NCBI GenBank assembly: GCA_020343675.1
Contig: CP070806.1
Coordinates: 2,277,595 to 2,318,310, forward strand
DNA from: Phycisphaerales bacterium
GTDB lineage: Bacteria > Planctomycetota > Phycisphaerae > Sedimentisphaerales > Anaerobacaceae
Reading direction: 5' to 3'
DNA: 40,716 nucleotides
Below the pieces are notes generated by a model. That model was not told where the DNA came from. It did not search any database and worked only from the letters and a program-made list of their open reading frames with translations. Shown piece after piece: positions 7,934-16,866 of the stretch (its first letter is position 1; every line of letters begins with the position of its first letter). A program made the translations under genes and the position numbers.

Positions 7934-9886
7934 CTATCCGGCGCGACGCTCATAGGCGCGGTAGAGCAAGTCCAGCTCGGCGGTCTTTCCATCGAAGTCC
8001 CGCTGTAGTTGTTCGAGCGATTCGGGATTCTTGTACACCTCGGCTTCGCCAAACCGTTCCTTCATGGCGTCCAGCTCTTGTTCAAGAGCTGTTATCATCT
8101 GCTCGATTTGCTCGACGGAGTATTTGTTGAACCGTTTGAGCTCTTCCGGTGTCCTGGGCCGGCGTTCCCTGTCAGTGCGGCTGCGCTGGCGCTTCGGTCC
8201 TGCCTCTTCGCAGGCCAGTCTCTGCTGTTCGGCCTCCACACGCCTGCGAACCAGCGACGCATAATATGAGTATGTGGGTTTTCCTGTGACGAATTCCATC
8301 TTTCCGAGACAGCGGTTTCCAAAGGGGCCTGTGCCGATAACGAGCAACTTGTCCACGACACGGTCGAGGAAGTAGCGGTCGTGGCTGACCACAATGATGG
8401 TCCCGGCGTACCGCGCCAAAGCGGCCTCGAATACCTCCCGGCTGGCGATGTCCAGATGGTTCGTAGGCTCGTCCATAATCAGCGCATCAGGCCCGCTCAG
8501 GACGAGCCGGCAGAGCATCAGGCGGTTGCGCTGGCCCCCGCTCAGGTCGGCGCATCGTTTGAAGACATCATCGCCCGTGAAGAGAAAGGCCCCCAGGCGA
8601 TTGCGCACCTGCTCGGAGGAAAGTTCGGGATTGGCTTGAGAAGCTTCTTCCAGAACGCTCTTGTCCGGGTTCAGCGTGTCTCCATGCTGATCCAGATAGC
8701 CCACGCGGACATTCCGCCCCAGACGGATGCTGCCGGCCGACGCCTCACATCGGCCAAGCGCCAGTCGCAAAAGCGTGCTCTTGCCCGTGCCGTTGGGGCC
8801 AGTGATGCCGACGCGTTCACCCCGGAGCACGTCAAGCGTCAGGTTCTCGAACAGTGTCAGATCGCCGAATGATTTGCCCAGTCCTTCACAGCGCAGCACA
8901 AGATCGCCAGTGTGCCCGGTTTTGCCAAAGGAAAAGCCGATGGTCTTTTGTTCGACGCGTTTGTCCAGGAAACCTGGATTTTCCTTGAGCAGGCGTTTGA
9001 GCCGGGTCTTGCGGCCGCGAGCCGTTCCGCGCATCCCCTCCTGGTCCTTGTTGCGGGCGATGAAGTCCAGTGTTCGATCGACCATCTCGACTCGCCTGGC
9101 GTGGTCGCGTTGCTGCTGTAGCTCCACCGAGTTCTTGGTTTGGAGGTAGTTGCTGTAGTTGCCGCTCCAGACCTTGGCCTTCCGATTCTCCACTTCAATG
9201 ATCTTGCACGGGATGCGGTCCAGCAGATAGCGGTCGTGACTTATGATGACGGCAGCGCCCGGATAGCCGGCCAGGAATTTCTCGAGCCATTCGGTGGCCT
9301 GGAGATCCAGGTGGTTGGTCGGTTCATCCAGCAGCAGCAGGTCCGTCTGAAGCATCAGAACCTGGGCCAGACCGAGGCGTGACAGTTGGCCGCCGCTGAG
9401 GGCGGACGTTTTTGCCTGGTGCAGCTCCGGCTCGAAACCCAGGGCCGTCAGGGTCGTCTGGATACGGATTTCATATGCATAGCCGCCGGCAATTTCGAAA
9501 TCATGACACAAACGGTCGTACTGTTTCATCTTGGCTTTCAGAGCCGAGCCCCTCAAACTCTCCATTTCATGGGCGGCTGTCTCGATGGCCCGCTGGAGTC
9601 CGAGCAGATCCTGCACGCCAGCATGCATCTCTTCCAAAACAGTGCGTTCACCGCTGAACGTGGCCTCCTGGGGCAGGTAGCTGATGCGCAGCGTCCTGCG
9701 CCCGAGAACTCGCCCCATGTCCGGCTCGATGTGGCCGACGATCAGCTTCAGAATCGTACTCTTGCCCGAGCCGTTGGGCCCCACCATGCCGACCTTCTGG
9801 CCGGCATAGAGCTGGAGGTCCAACCGGTCTAAGACAACCTCCGACCCGAAGGCCTTATGGACCTCGGATAACGTCACAATCGCCAT
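7934..9886 (-). CDS. ABC-F family ATPase (Uup/YdiF-like)
   Basis: This 650-residue soluble protein has two ATP-binding cassettes and no membrane segment. Cassette 1 has Walker A GPNGSGKS (36-43), signature LSGGQLSRL and Walker B LLLLDEPTNHLD; cassette 2 has GPNGTGKST, LSGGQRNRL and LIMDEPTNHLD. A charged linker joins them, and the C-terminus (about 580-645) is a coiled coil, as in Uup and YdiF. ABC-F proteins act on ribosomes to relieve stalling or antibiotic arrest, not in transport. The start at 9886 has only a weak GGAA upstream. The gene is divergent from the thioesterase gene across a 168-base gap. Confidence 0.92.
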   Translation of the reverse strand: MAIVTLSEVHKAFGSEVVLDRLDLQLYAGQKVGMVGPNGSGKSTILKLIVGHIEPDMGRVLGRRTLRISYLPQEATFSGERTVLEEMHAGVQDLLGLQRAIETAAHEMESLRGSALKAKMKQYDRLCHDFEIAGGYAYEIRIQTTLTALGFEPELHQAKTSALSGGQLSRLGLAQVLMLQTDLLLLDEPTNHLDLQATEWLEKFLAGYPGAAVIISHDRYLLDRIPCKIIEVENRKAKVWSGNYSNYLQTKNSVELQQQRDHARRVEMVDRTLDFIARNKDQEGMRGTARGRKTRLKRLLKENPGFLDKRVEQKTIGFSFGKTGHTGDLVLRCEGLGKSFGDLTLFENLTLDVLRGERVGITGPNGTGKSTLLRLALGRCEASAGSIRLGRNVRVGYLDQHGDTLNPDKSVLEEASQANPELSSEQVRNRLGAFLFTGDDVFKRCADLSGGQRNRLMLCRLVLSGPDALIMDEPTNHLDIASREVFEAALARYAGTIIVVSHDRYFLDRVVDKLLVIGTGPFGNRCLGKMEFVTGKPTYSYYASLVRRRVEAEQQRLACEEAGPKRQRSRTDRERRPRTPEELKRFNKYSVEQIEQMITALEQELDAMKERFGEAEVYKNPESLEQLQRDFDGKTAELDLLYRAYERRAG

Positions 9887-10019
9887 GAATCACACATTCC
9901 CTGGGTATCACTCTTTCTGCATGCTTTGGACAGGCACGCGCGAATTCTTCGCACGTCGCCTGGTAAGCCAGCGACCCATCTTATCTTTTGCGCGCGAGAA
10001 TTTCAAGCACGTCGGGGGA

Positions 10020-10048
10020 TTGTGTTCGCCGGGCGTATCTGATATTTT
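10020..10048 (+). promoter_or_regulatory. Candidate sigma70-type promoter for the thioesterase
   Basis: A weak TTGTGT at 10020-10025 and TATTTT at 10043-10048 are 17 bases apart. The predicted transcription start, about seven bases after the -10, falls on the GTG at 10055. No ribosome binding site lies before that GTG, so the mRNA may be leaderless. Confidence 0.4.
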
Positions 10049-10054
10049 GGCCTT

Positions 10055-10780
10055 GTGAACGTCAGAGAAGAAAGAATCAGAATCAGAACGTATGAATGCG
10101 GCGTCGGTGGGAGTGTCAAAATCGTCTCGCTGGTGCAATACTTGCAGGAAGTGGCGGCGCTCCACGCCGAACAGCTTGGGCTTGGCCTTGAGAAGATGAC
10201 CGAACTCGACGGCTACTGGGTACTGTCTAATCTGAGGGTGGAGATCGCCAGGCTGCCGAAATGGAATGAAGAAATCACGATACGAACGTGGCCGAGCGGA
10301 TATACGCGCTTGATTGCATCGAGAGAGTTTGTGGCCAGAGACCGCAACAACCGCGAGCTGTTCCTGGCCGGCAGCGAGTGGATGGTGTTGGACAGACAGC
10401 GAAGCCGGCCAAAGAATCTGTTTCACCTCGATTTGAGCCTGCCCAGAGTCGGGACCAAAGCTTTACCAGAGAAATTGAACCGGTTAGAACCGCACGACGG
10501 CTGTATCTCGGTTCACCGACTGCGCGTTCGGCACAGCTCGATTGACTTGAATGGACACGTGAACAACACGGAGTATATCCGCTGGGGCATTGACGCGCTG
10601 GGCGGCGAACTCGAGGCCAGTGGTGATATTCGCTGCGTACAGGCCACATACCTGTCTGAAGTTTTCGAAGACGATGAGCTGGATATACTCGCGTCTTCCG
10701 GCCCCGGCGGACACTTCCAGGTGCTCGCCCGAAAGTCGGGCACGCAAACTAATGTGTTTCTCATGGAAGTTACCTGCTGA
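10055..10780 (+). CDS. Acyl-ACP thioesterase (FatA/FatB-type, double hotdog)
   Basis: The 241-residue protein has two hotdog halves. The N-terminal half has the EVAALHAEQLG helix and TRLIASREFVARD strand; the C-terminal half has the motif DLNGHVNNTEYIRW (164-177), with the Asn and His of the plant and bacterial acyl-ACP thioesterase family. It releases free fatty acids from acyl carrier protein in the cytoplasm and so sets acyl chain length. The GTG start at 10055 lacks a ribosome binding site and may be leaderless (see the promoter). An isolated gene, divergent from ABC-F and convergent with the export operon. Confidence 0.88.
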   Translation: MNVREERIRIRTYECGVGGSVKIVSLVQYLQEVAALHAEQLGLGLEKMTELDGYWVLSNLRVEIARLPKWNEEITIRTWPSGYTRLIASREFVARDRNNRELFLAGSEWMVLDRQRSRPKNLFHLDLSLPRVGTKALPEKLNRLEPHDGCISVHRLRVRHSSIDLNGHVNNTEYIRWGIDALGGELEASGDIRCVQATYLSEVFEDDELDILASSGPGGHFQVLARKSGTQTNVFLMEVTC

Positions 10781-10851
10781 GAATTGCGTTGACAAGCCAC
10801 TTCGAGACGAACACCGGCCGGGCAAGGCGGTGGACATCACAGAAGCGAGGT

Positions 10852-12156
10852 CTATTCGTGCCGGAGTGATTCGATCGGATCCATGTTTGCGGCTCGGTAG
10901 GCCGGATACAGGCCAAAGATGACGCCCACGGCTCCGCTGATTCCAAAGGCCAACAGCAACGAAGTGCCGGTGATGATTGTGGGCATGCGGCCGAAGTGCG
11001 TCACCATGATTGGCACGAGCGAGCCCAGGCCAATCCCCAGGATACCTCCCAGCAGCGTCAAGAGCAGCGTTTCCGAGAGAAATTGAAGGACGATGTCCCG
11101 TCTTCTCGCTCCCAGGGCTCGGCGAATGCCAATCTCGCGTGTTCGCTCACTGACGGTGGCCAGCATGATGTTCATAATTCCTATGCCGCCAACCAGCAGT
11201 GAAATCGCAGCGATTGAGCCCAGAACGATACTGAAGATGCGCTGGGTTTGCCTTGCCTGCTTCAGCAACTCCAGCGGAACAATGACCTGATAGTCGTTCT
11301 TTTTGTGGAAGCGATCCAGCAGCGTCTCGAGCATATCGCGCGTCGGCAGCACTTCTTCCATCGCGCCGACCTTTACGGTGATCTCCTGCAGCTCGACTCT
11401 TTCCATCGTGCGCCCGCTGACTCCACTATATTGCATGGAGATTTCTCCAAAACGATTTCTCACCGTCGTCAGGGGAATATAAATGCATCCCACATTCGCT
11501 CCGCCCTGGGCTTTCGCCTTTTCGGTGTCGTTCCCAGGGGTCTGCGCCGCCGCCCCCAGATCTTCGGGACTTACCACTCCCGCCACGCGGTAATAGTCCT
11601 GGGCTATTTTCACGTCCTGTCCCATCGGGTCGTCAAAGACGAACAGCTCTTTCATCACGTTTTCGTCAACGATGCAGACGCCCTGTCTGTGGTGCATATC
11701 GATGCTCCCGAGGAATCGTCCGGCCCTGAGCTGAATCGGTGATATCTCCGGATACCAGGGCACAGTACCGATGACCTCGACGGCCACCTTGCGATTACGG
11801 TACCAGGCCTGTTGAGGAAGCCGGCGACTTGGCACGACGACTTCAATGTTTCGTATGCTGTTGCGAAAACGTTCGGCATCGAGATAGGTCAGGCCGTACT
11901 CACGCATGCTCTGGTTTTGGCCGCTCACTTCTTTGTCTTCAGGCGGTGGGATCGTCTTGATGATAATGTTGCGGCTGCCGAGCCGGGCAATTTGTTCCTG
12001 CGCCGCCTGAGACGCCCCCTCGCCGATAGCGAGCATCGCAATCACGGAAGAAACCCCGAATATGATGCCCAGCGTCGTCAGAGTGGAGCGCAGCTTGTGC
12101 ATCCACAGGCTTTTTATCCCCAACTTGGCGGTACGTTTTAAGCGAAACAAGAACAT
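10852..12156 (-). CDS. MacB/FtsX-type ABC transporter permease (cassette 2)
   Basis: The 434-residue protein has the four-helix MacB layout: TM1 at about residues 22-47 (LRSTLTTLGIIFGVSSV), a large periplasmic MacB_PCD domain of about 240 residues, then three helices in the C-terminal FtsX domain, with the family signature GGIGIMNIMLATVSERTREI followed by IRRALGARR. It ends in the usual AANMDPIESLRHE. It couples to the ATPase encoded 27 bases upstream. MacB-type pumps do not carry substrate through the membrane; they drive efflux from the periplasm through an outer-membrane TolC channel. About the same length and arrangement as the permease at 14883-16157. Confidence 0.92.
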   Translation of the reverse strand: MFLFRLKRTAKLGIKSLWMHKLRSTLTTLGIIFGVSSVIAMLAIGEGASQAAQEQIARLGSRNIIIKTIPPPEDKEVSGQNQSMREYGLTYLDAERFRNSIRNIEVVVPSRRLPQQAWYRNRKVAVEVIGTVPWYPEISPIQLRAGRFLGSIDMHHRQGVCIVDENVMKELFVFDDPMGQDVKIAQDYYRVAGVVSPEDLGAAAQTPGNDTEKAKAQGGANVGCIYIPLTTVRNRFGEISMQYSGVSGRTMERVELQEITVKVGAMEEVLPTRDMLETLLDRFHKKNDYQVIVPLELLKQARQTQRIFSIVLGSIAAISLLVGGIGIMNIMLATVSERTREIGIRRALGARRRDIVLQFLSETLLLTLLGGILGIGLGSLVPIMVTHFGRMPTIITGTSLLLAFGISGAVGVIFGLYPAYRAANMDPIESLRHE

Positions 12157-12183
12157 AATGTGTTACCGGCTATCGACCTTGTG

Positions 12184-12897
12184 TCACTGGCATCTGATCC
12201 GGCCGTCGAAAATCTCCACGATTCTTCCTGCATCTTCGGCGATATGCTCATCATGCGTGACAACGATTAGCGTCTTGCCCTTCTTGTGCAGGCCCACGAG
12301 AATCTTCAAAATCTCGGCCCCGCTTTCCGAATCGAGATTTCCGGTCGGCTCGTCAGCCAGAATGATCAACGGATCGTTGGCAAGCGCCCTGGCAATGGCC
12401 ACGCGTTGCTGCTGGCCGCCGCTAAGCTCCGAAGGCCGATGTTCCAGACGCTCGCCGAGGCCCACCATTGTGGCCAGCTCCCTGGCGTGCTCAGCACTTT
12501 CGCGCTCGGAGCATCCCTGGTAGTACATCGGCACCTCAATGTTCTCTATGACGTTGAGCTGGCCAATTAGATTGAATGACTGAAAGACAAAGCCAATTCG
12601 GGCCCCGCGTATCAGCGAGACCTGGTTATCGTCAAGGAGCGAGACGTTCTGCCCGCCGAGCCAGTAGTCTCCACTGGTGGGCCGGTCGAGGCAGCCAATC
12701 ATATTGAGCAGCGTGGATTTGCCCGAGCCGCTCGGCCCCATGATGGCCACATACTCGCCTTCGTTGATTGTCAGAGCGATGTCGCGCAAGACCTTCAATT
12801 CCATACTGCTGAGCTCGTAACTTTTGCACAATCGCTCCATCACCAGGATGGGCGCATCGGCCTTGAATTCAACAACCCCGCTGTTATCGCGAATCAT
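12184..12897 (-). CDS. MacB/LolD-type ABC ATPase (cassette 2)
   Basis: I place the start at 12897, where ATGA overlaps the stop of the TolC gene and GGGAGGAA lies 10 bases upstream; a longer frame reaching 13074 would add an unlikely 59 residues inside the TolC gene. The 237-residue product has Walker A GPSGSGKST, a Q-loop FVFQSFNL, signature LSGGQQQRVAIARAL and Walker B IILADEPTGNLDSESG with the H-loop TLIVVTHD. This subfamily (MacB, LolD, FtsE) pairs with FtsX-type permeases. It is the energy source for the permease downstream. Highly similar in order and motif to the ATPase at 16144-16866. Confidence 0.93.
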   Translation of the reverse strand: MIRDNSGVVEFKADAPILVMERLCKSYELSSMELKVLRDIALTINEGEYVAIMGPSGSGKSTLLNMIGCLDRPTSGDYWLGGQNVSLLDDNQVSLIRGARIGFVFQSFNLIGQLNVIENIEVPMYYQGCSERESAEHARELATMVGLGERLEHRPSELSGGQQQRVAIARALANDPLIILADEPTGNLDSESGAEILKILVGLHKKGKTLIVVTHDEHIAEDAGRIVEIFDGRIRCQ

Positions 12898-14636
12898 TGG
12901 GCCTGTTCCTCCCACATTCCGTCCGGCCTGACCTGCAAAAGACCGACGTCCCGGAAAAAATTCAACTTTGCAATGGCATGTGAGACCAGGGCGGCCATCA
13001 CGTCGTTCTGGGCACTCAGGTACGCATCCTGTGATTCGAGGTAATCCCGGGCGTTCATTCGTCCGGCTTCCCACAATATGGGCGAGACCCCGACTCGCAC
13101 TTTGGCTAATTGCAGGGCCTTTTTCTGGGTACGGTACGACTCCGCTTCTTCCCGCAGCTTGCGATAGGCGTTCCGCACGTCGAGCTTGACCTCGTCCACA
13201 TCGTTTTCATACTTGCGTTCTTGCTGCTCCAGGGCTATCAACGCCTCACGATATGCATTGCGCTCGGCTTTTCGGTCCAGCGGCAAGTCCGCTTCGAGAC
13301 CCAGCGCGTAGGCGCCGCGATGCAGCTGGAGCCGCTTGATGTCGGTCTCGGGAGTTGACTGCACCCCCGCGCTGCCGACGAGGTTCAACTCCGCGCCAAG
13401 GTTGTCGGCGGCGACGGCCACTTTACGCGCTGCATCTTCGAGTGCATCGGCACTGTTCGCCAGGTCAAGACGCTGAGCCAGCGCTGCTTCAATCGCAGCC
13501 TCCAACTCATAGTCAAATTCGACGATGCCGGTTTCTTCCAGAGCCCTGAGCTCATCCTGATCCAGCTCTATCGTTGCATCGGTCGGAAGGGACAAAGCGA
13601 TCTTGAATGCGTCGAGCAGTTGCTCATAACGCTGCTGCGCGCGAACGTAACTGTCCTGGGCAAGCAGTTCGCTTTGCTCGGCCTGGTCCACCTGGAAACG
13701 CGGCGTGACCCCCTCATTCGCTTCCATCTGCAACCGTTCCCTCAACTCAACCTTGCTTTCGTAGTTGTTCTTCGCGTTGGCCACCGCGTCTCTTTGCTGC
13801 AAGACACGGTAGTAGTAGGTTACGATTGAAACCACAAATATCTTGCGATAGCGGCTGAACGAACGGATTTCGTAGAGAGCATTGCGCTCGGCTTGCGTGA
13901 GATTCTCCTGAGCGATTTTGCGTCCGCTTCCGCGCAGCAACGGCTGAGTGACGCTGGCGCTGAGAACCGAGCCCAGCGAGGTCCGCGGGTCGCCAGTCAG
14001 AAAACGTGCCCAGTCGATCGCAATACTCGTGCTGACGCGCGCTCCGTCGGCCAAAAGCTGATCGAAACCGACCTCCGCACTGGAACCGACGCTTTCGTCG
14101 CTACTGTCTCGGGCGTAGCCGGCGTCCACCGTCCCAAACCACTGCCGGGCGAACTGATGGCGTGCCAGGCTCAAATCAAGGGCTGCAAGGTAGAGCTGCT
14201 CCTTCTGCCTTTGGTATTCCCGGTTGTGCCTGGTTGCGATGGCGACGGCCTGGGCCAGACTAAGCACGCCCGATTCAGGTACGACTTTCTCGACGTGAAT
14301 ATCGTTCGGTGAAGGCGGAACATTGCTGTCGCTGATGATGTAATTGGATTTGTGGCCGAAACTGCCCTGCCATTTGCGGTCGATGATCTGATAGACTTCT
14401 TTGTCTGCCTCGGCCTTATAATGCTCGGTGCTGCACCCGCAGAAGCTCAAAAGAACGACCGAGCCGAGCATCCGGACCAACAACGCCCGGGCGAAGGACG
14501 GCCGCGACCGAGCATTTTCTCTCGAGAGCCGTCGAACGCGGGCAACACGTTTTACCTTCATATTCATGCTGAAATCACTCTGCTCCAGGAGGGAGGATTC
14601 GGGCCCGCCATGCGGGAGAAACTGCTTCCTGTTCAA
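12894..14636 (-). CDS. TolC-like outer-membrane efflux lipoprotein (cassette 2)
   Basis: The frame begins at a TTG (14636) with AGAGGCAACA just upstream; an in-frame ATG at 14567 is an alternative. A hydrophobic stretch near residues 49-69 ends in CGCST, a probable lipidation cysteine. The remainder is long alpha-helical repeat typical of TolC/OprM: SLAQAVAIATRHNREYQRQK, then QPLLRGSG, then QAERNALYEIRSFSRYR and the QVDQAEQSELLAQDSYVRAQ helix, the whole set repeated once. Such proteins form trimeric channels through the outer membrane. There is no fusion-protein gene in this cassette, so it may dock on the fusion protein encoded further upstream. Its stop overlaps the ATPase start. Confidence 0.88.
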   Translation of the reverse strand: MNRKQFLPHGGPESSLLEQSDFSMNMKVKRVARVRRLSRENARSRPSFARALLVRMLGSVVLLSFCGCSTEHYKAEADKEVYQIIDRKWQGSFGHKSNYIISDSNVPPSPNDIHVEKVVPESGVLSLAQAVAIATRHNREYQRQKEQLYLAALDLSLARHQFARQWFGTVDAGYARDSSDESVGSSAEVGFDQLLADGARVSTSIAIDWARFLTGDPRTSLGSVLSASVTQPLLRGSGRKIAQENLTQAERNALYEIRSFSRYRKIFVVSIVTYYYRVLQQRDAVANAKNNYESKVELRERLQMEANEGVTPRFQVDQAEQSELLAQDSYVRAQQRYEQLLDAFKIALSLPTDATIELDQDELRALEETGIVEFDYELEAAIEAALAQRLDLANSADALEDAARKVAVAADNLGAELNLVGSAGVQSTPETDIKRLQLHRGAYALGLEADLPLDRKAERNAYREALIALEQQERKYENDVDEVKLDVRNAYRKLREEAESYRTQKKALQLAKVRVGVSPILWEAGRMNARDYLESQDAYLSAQNDVMAALVSHAIAKLNFFRDVGLLQVRPDGMWEEQAQ

Positions 14637-14779
14637 TGTTGCCTCTTGATCGATAACTTCTTAATTTACAGGTTCTTAGAACAATCCAACGCAGAAACCC
14701 GGTCTCGCCCTTGCGGACCAGCCCCGGCCGGCTTCCTGCGGCGGCCTGTGCCACATCTGCATTTTTCAATACCGGCATC

Positions 14780-14808
14780 ATTATACGATAAAGCGACCGG
14801 GAAATAAA
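14780..14808 (-). promoter_or_regulatory. Candidate promoter of the second export cassette
   Basis: On the minus strand there is a perfect TATAAT at 14785-14780 and a poor TTTATT 17 bases upstream (14808-14803). It lies about 145 bases before the TolC gene at 14636, in the 246-base gap between the two cassettes. If real, the second cassette can be expressed separately from the first. No clear terminator is seen between the cassettes. Confidence 0.4.
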
Positions 14809-14882
14809 GACCAAAACAGGCTCGGCCGATGTTCGATGCAGCCCATTCTCGCCGCATGGGGGAGAATCACTCTTGCGAGTCG

Positions 14883-16157
14883 CTACTCATGCCTCAAAGC
14901 CACGATAGGATCGACTTTGGCCGCATGTACGGCAGGGTACAAGCCGAAGAGGATGCCGATGGTCATGCTGATGAGCAGGGGGACGAGGATTCCTTTCAAG
15001 GTCATCATAGTGATCATCCCGGAAAAGTACGTGATCAACAGCGGGATCAGGCCACCGACGCCCAGGCCGATGAGGCCCCCCATGGTCGAGAGCACCACGG
15101 TCTCGATAAGGAACTGATAAACAATCTGTCTGCGCTTGGCGCCTATCGCGCGCCGGATCCCTATCTCGCGCGTGCGTTCTGTGACGGAAGCCAGCATGAT
15201 ATTCATAATACCGATTCCACCGACCAGAAGGCTAATGCCGGCGATAGACCCCAGCACAATATTGAACCGGCGCTTCATTGCTTCGGCCTGCTTGAGCAAT
15301 GCCAGAGGGACGCTTACGACATAGTCTTTTTTCTTATGGAACTGTTCCAGCATTCTTTCAATGCCGGCGGCGACGGCCTCCACTTTCTTCGGGTCATCCA
15401 CCTGGACAATCATCTGGTGCAGCTCCACCTTTTCGCGTTCGTCTCCACTGGAAGTACGTTTTGTAAAGATGTCGCCGAAATATCGGCGTGCCACCTCGAT
15501 GGGAATATAGGCATCCACGTCCTGGTCTGGGATTTGAATATTCCCCGCCTGCCCGCTTTCGCTTTTGACGATACCGACAACTTCGAATTGATCGCCACCG
15601 AGACGGACCGTTTGGCCGATAGTACTTTCTGTGGCCAGAATTTTGCGAGCGCCGAATTCGGTCAGCACCGTCACGGGGGCCTGCTTATCCAGATCGGCCT
15701 GCAGAAGCACGCGCCCGGCAACGATATCCCGAGGAACAAGCTCAGACCATTCAGGCGTTGTCCCCACGATTCGTAGTTCCAGGGCTCTCTCGCGCAGCCG
15801 TGAATCCTTTCGCGTCAGCTTTACCGGCGCAGCTCTCTGGATGTCTTTGAAGCTTGAGGCCACCCTGCGATAATCTTCATAGGTCAAGCCGTAGATGCTC
15901 ATGGCGCGGTGAGAATGCTGAGTGCTCGCGGCCTCTTCTTCGGCGGATTTCATCGACGAGATAATGATATTGTTGCTGCCGAGCTTCCTGATTTGCTCGA
16001 GGGCTTCTTTGCTGGCCCCCTCTCCTACAGAGAGCATGGCCACGACGCTGCCCACCCCGAAGACCACCCCTAACATGGTCAGGAACGAGCGCAGCTTGTG
16101 AAGCAGCAGGTTCTCGATACCGAGCCATATGTTCCGTGCGATCCTAGTTTGTCTCAT
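14883..16157 (-). CDS. MacB/FtsX-type ABC transporter permease (cassette 1)
   Basis: The 424-residue protein shows TM1 at about 24-46 (LRSFLTMLGVVFGVGSVVAM), a MacB_PCD periplasmic domain with charged AEEEAASTQHSH near residue 75, and the C-terminal FtsX block with GGIGIMNIMLASVTERTREI, IRRAIGAKR and the ending AAKVDPIVALRHE. Its start overlaps the end of the ATPase gene by 14 bases, so the two are translationally coupled. It is the inner-membrane engine of a tripartite efflux system together with the fusion protein and TolC upstream. Substrate unknown. Confidence 0.92.
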   Translation of the reverse strand: MRQTRIARNIWLGIENLLLHKLRSFLTMLGVVFGVGSVVAMLSVGEGASKEALEQIRKLGSNNIIISSMKSAEEEAASTQHSHRAMSIYGLTYEDYRRVASSFKDIQRAAPVKLTRKDSRLRERALELRIVGTTPEWSELVPRDIVAGRVLLQADLDKQAPVTVLTEFGARKILATESTIGQTVRLGGDQFEVVGIVKSESGQAGNIQIPDQDVDAYIPIEVARRYFGDIFTKRTSSGDEREKVELHQMIVQVDDPKKVEAVAAGIERMLEQFHKKKDYVVSVPLALLKQAEAMKRRFNIVLGSIAGISLLVGGIGIMNIMLASVTERTREIGIRRAIGAKRRQIVYQFLIETVVLSTMGGLIGLGVGGLIPLLITYFSGMITMMTLKGILVPLLISMTIGILFGLYPAVHAAKVDPIVALRHE

Positions 16158-16866
16158 TGGAATTCCCTTCGATTCTGTCGATCAGGCCGTCCAGCATATG
16201 CAGCCTGCTCTGGGTCCGCTCGGCGATGATGGGCTCGTGCGTGACGATAATAATCGTCTTGCCGAGCTCGTTGAGCTTGACGAGCAGTTCCAGAATCTGC
16301 TCGCCTGTTGCTGAATCCAGGTTCCCAGTGGGTTCATCGGCAAAGATGACCTGTGGATCGTTGGCCAGTGCTCGGGCGATGGCGACCCTTTGCATTTGCC
16401 CGCCGGAAAGCTCCGTTGGCCGATGACCCAATCTGTCTCCCAGTCCGACCTGGTCGGCCAGTTCCCTTGCCTTGTTCTCGCTGTCCCTGGCGTCCCACCC
16501 CAGATAGTAAAGTGGAAGCTCAATATTCCTTTGGACTGTCAGTTGAGGAATGAGGTTGAAACTCTGGAATATGAAGCCCAGATACCGAAGCCGAAACTCG
16601 CTGAGCGAGTCATCGTCGAGCCGGCTGACATCCTGACCGGCCAGATAGTATGATCCCGAAGTCAACCGGTCGAGACATCCGAGGATATTCATCATGGTGC
16701 TCTTGCCGGAGCCGCTCGGACCCATGATGGCCGAGAAGCCGCCCTTCTTGAATGAGACGGTGACCCCAGCGAGCGCTTTGACCTGCTCTGTTCCCATCTG
16801 GTAGATCTTGCGCGCGTCTTCGAGTCTGATGATTTCCTGGTCGTTGGACGGGGCTTGCTCGGCCAT
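16144..16866 (-). CDS. MacB/LolD-type ABC ATPase (cassette 1)
   Basis: A 240-residue ATPase with Walker A GPSGSGKST, Q-loop FIFQSFNLIPQL, signature LSGGQMQRVAIARAL, Walker B VIFADEPTGNLDSATG and H-loop TIIIVTHE. It energises the neighbouring FtsX-type permease, whose start it overlaps by 14 bases. It begins at the base after the fusion protein stop. In Escherichia coli MacB the two are one chain; here, as in many bacteria, ATPase and permease are separate polypeptides. Confidence 0.93.
   Translation of the reverse strand: MAEQAPSNDQEIIRLEDARKIYQMGTEQVKALAGVTVSFKKGGFSAIMGPSGSGKSTMMNILGCLDRLTSGSYYLAGQDVSRLDDDSLSEFRLRYLGFIFQSFNLIPQLTVQRNIELPLYYLGWDARDSENKARELADQVGLGDRLGHRPTELSGGQMQRVAIARALANDPQVIFADEPTGNLDSATGEQILELLVKLNELGKTIIIVTHEPIIAERTQSRLHMLDGLIDRIEGNSNETN

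Noticed and set aside
12898..13074. Longer start for the cassette 2 ATPase
   Set aside because: The extension lies inside the TolC gene and the start at 12897 has a ribosome binding site and ATGA overlap.
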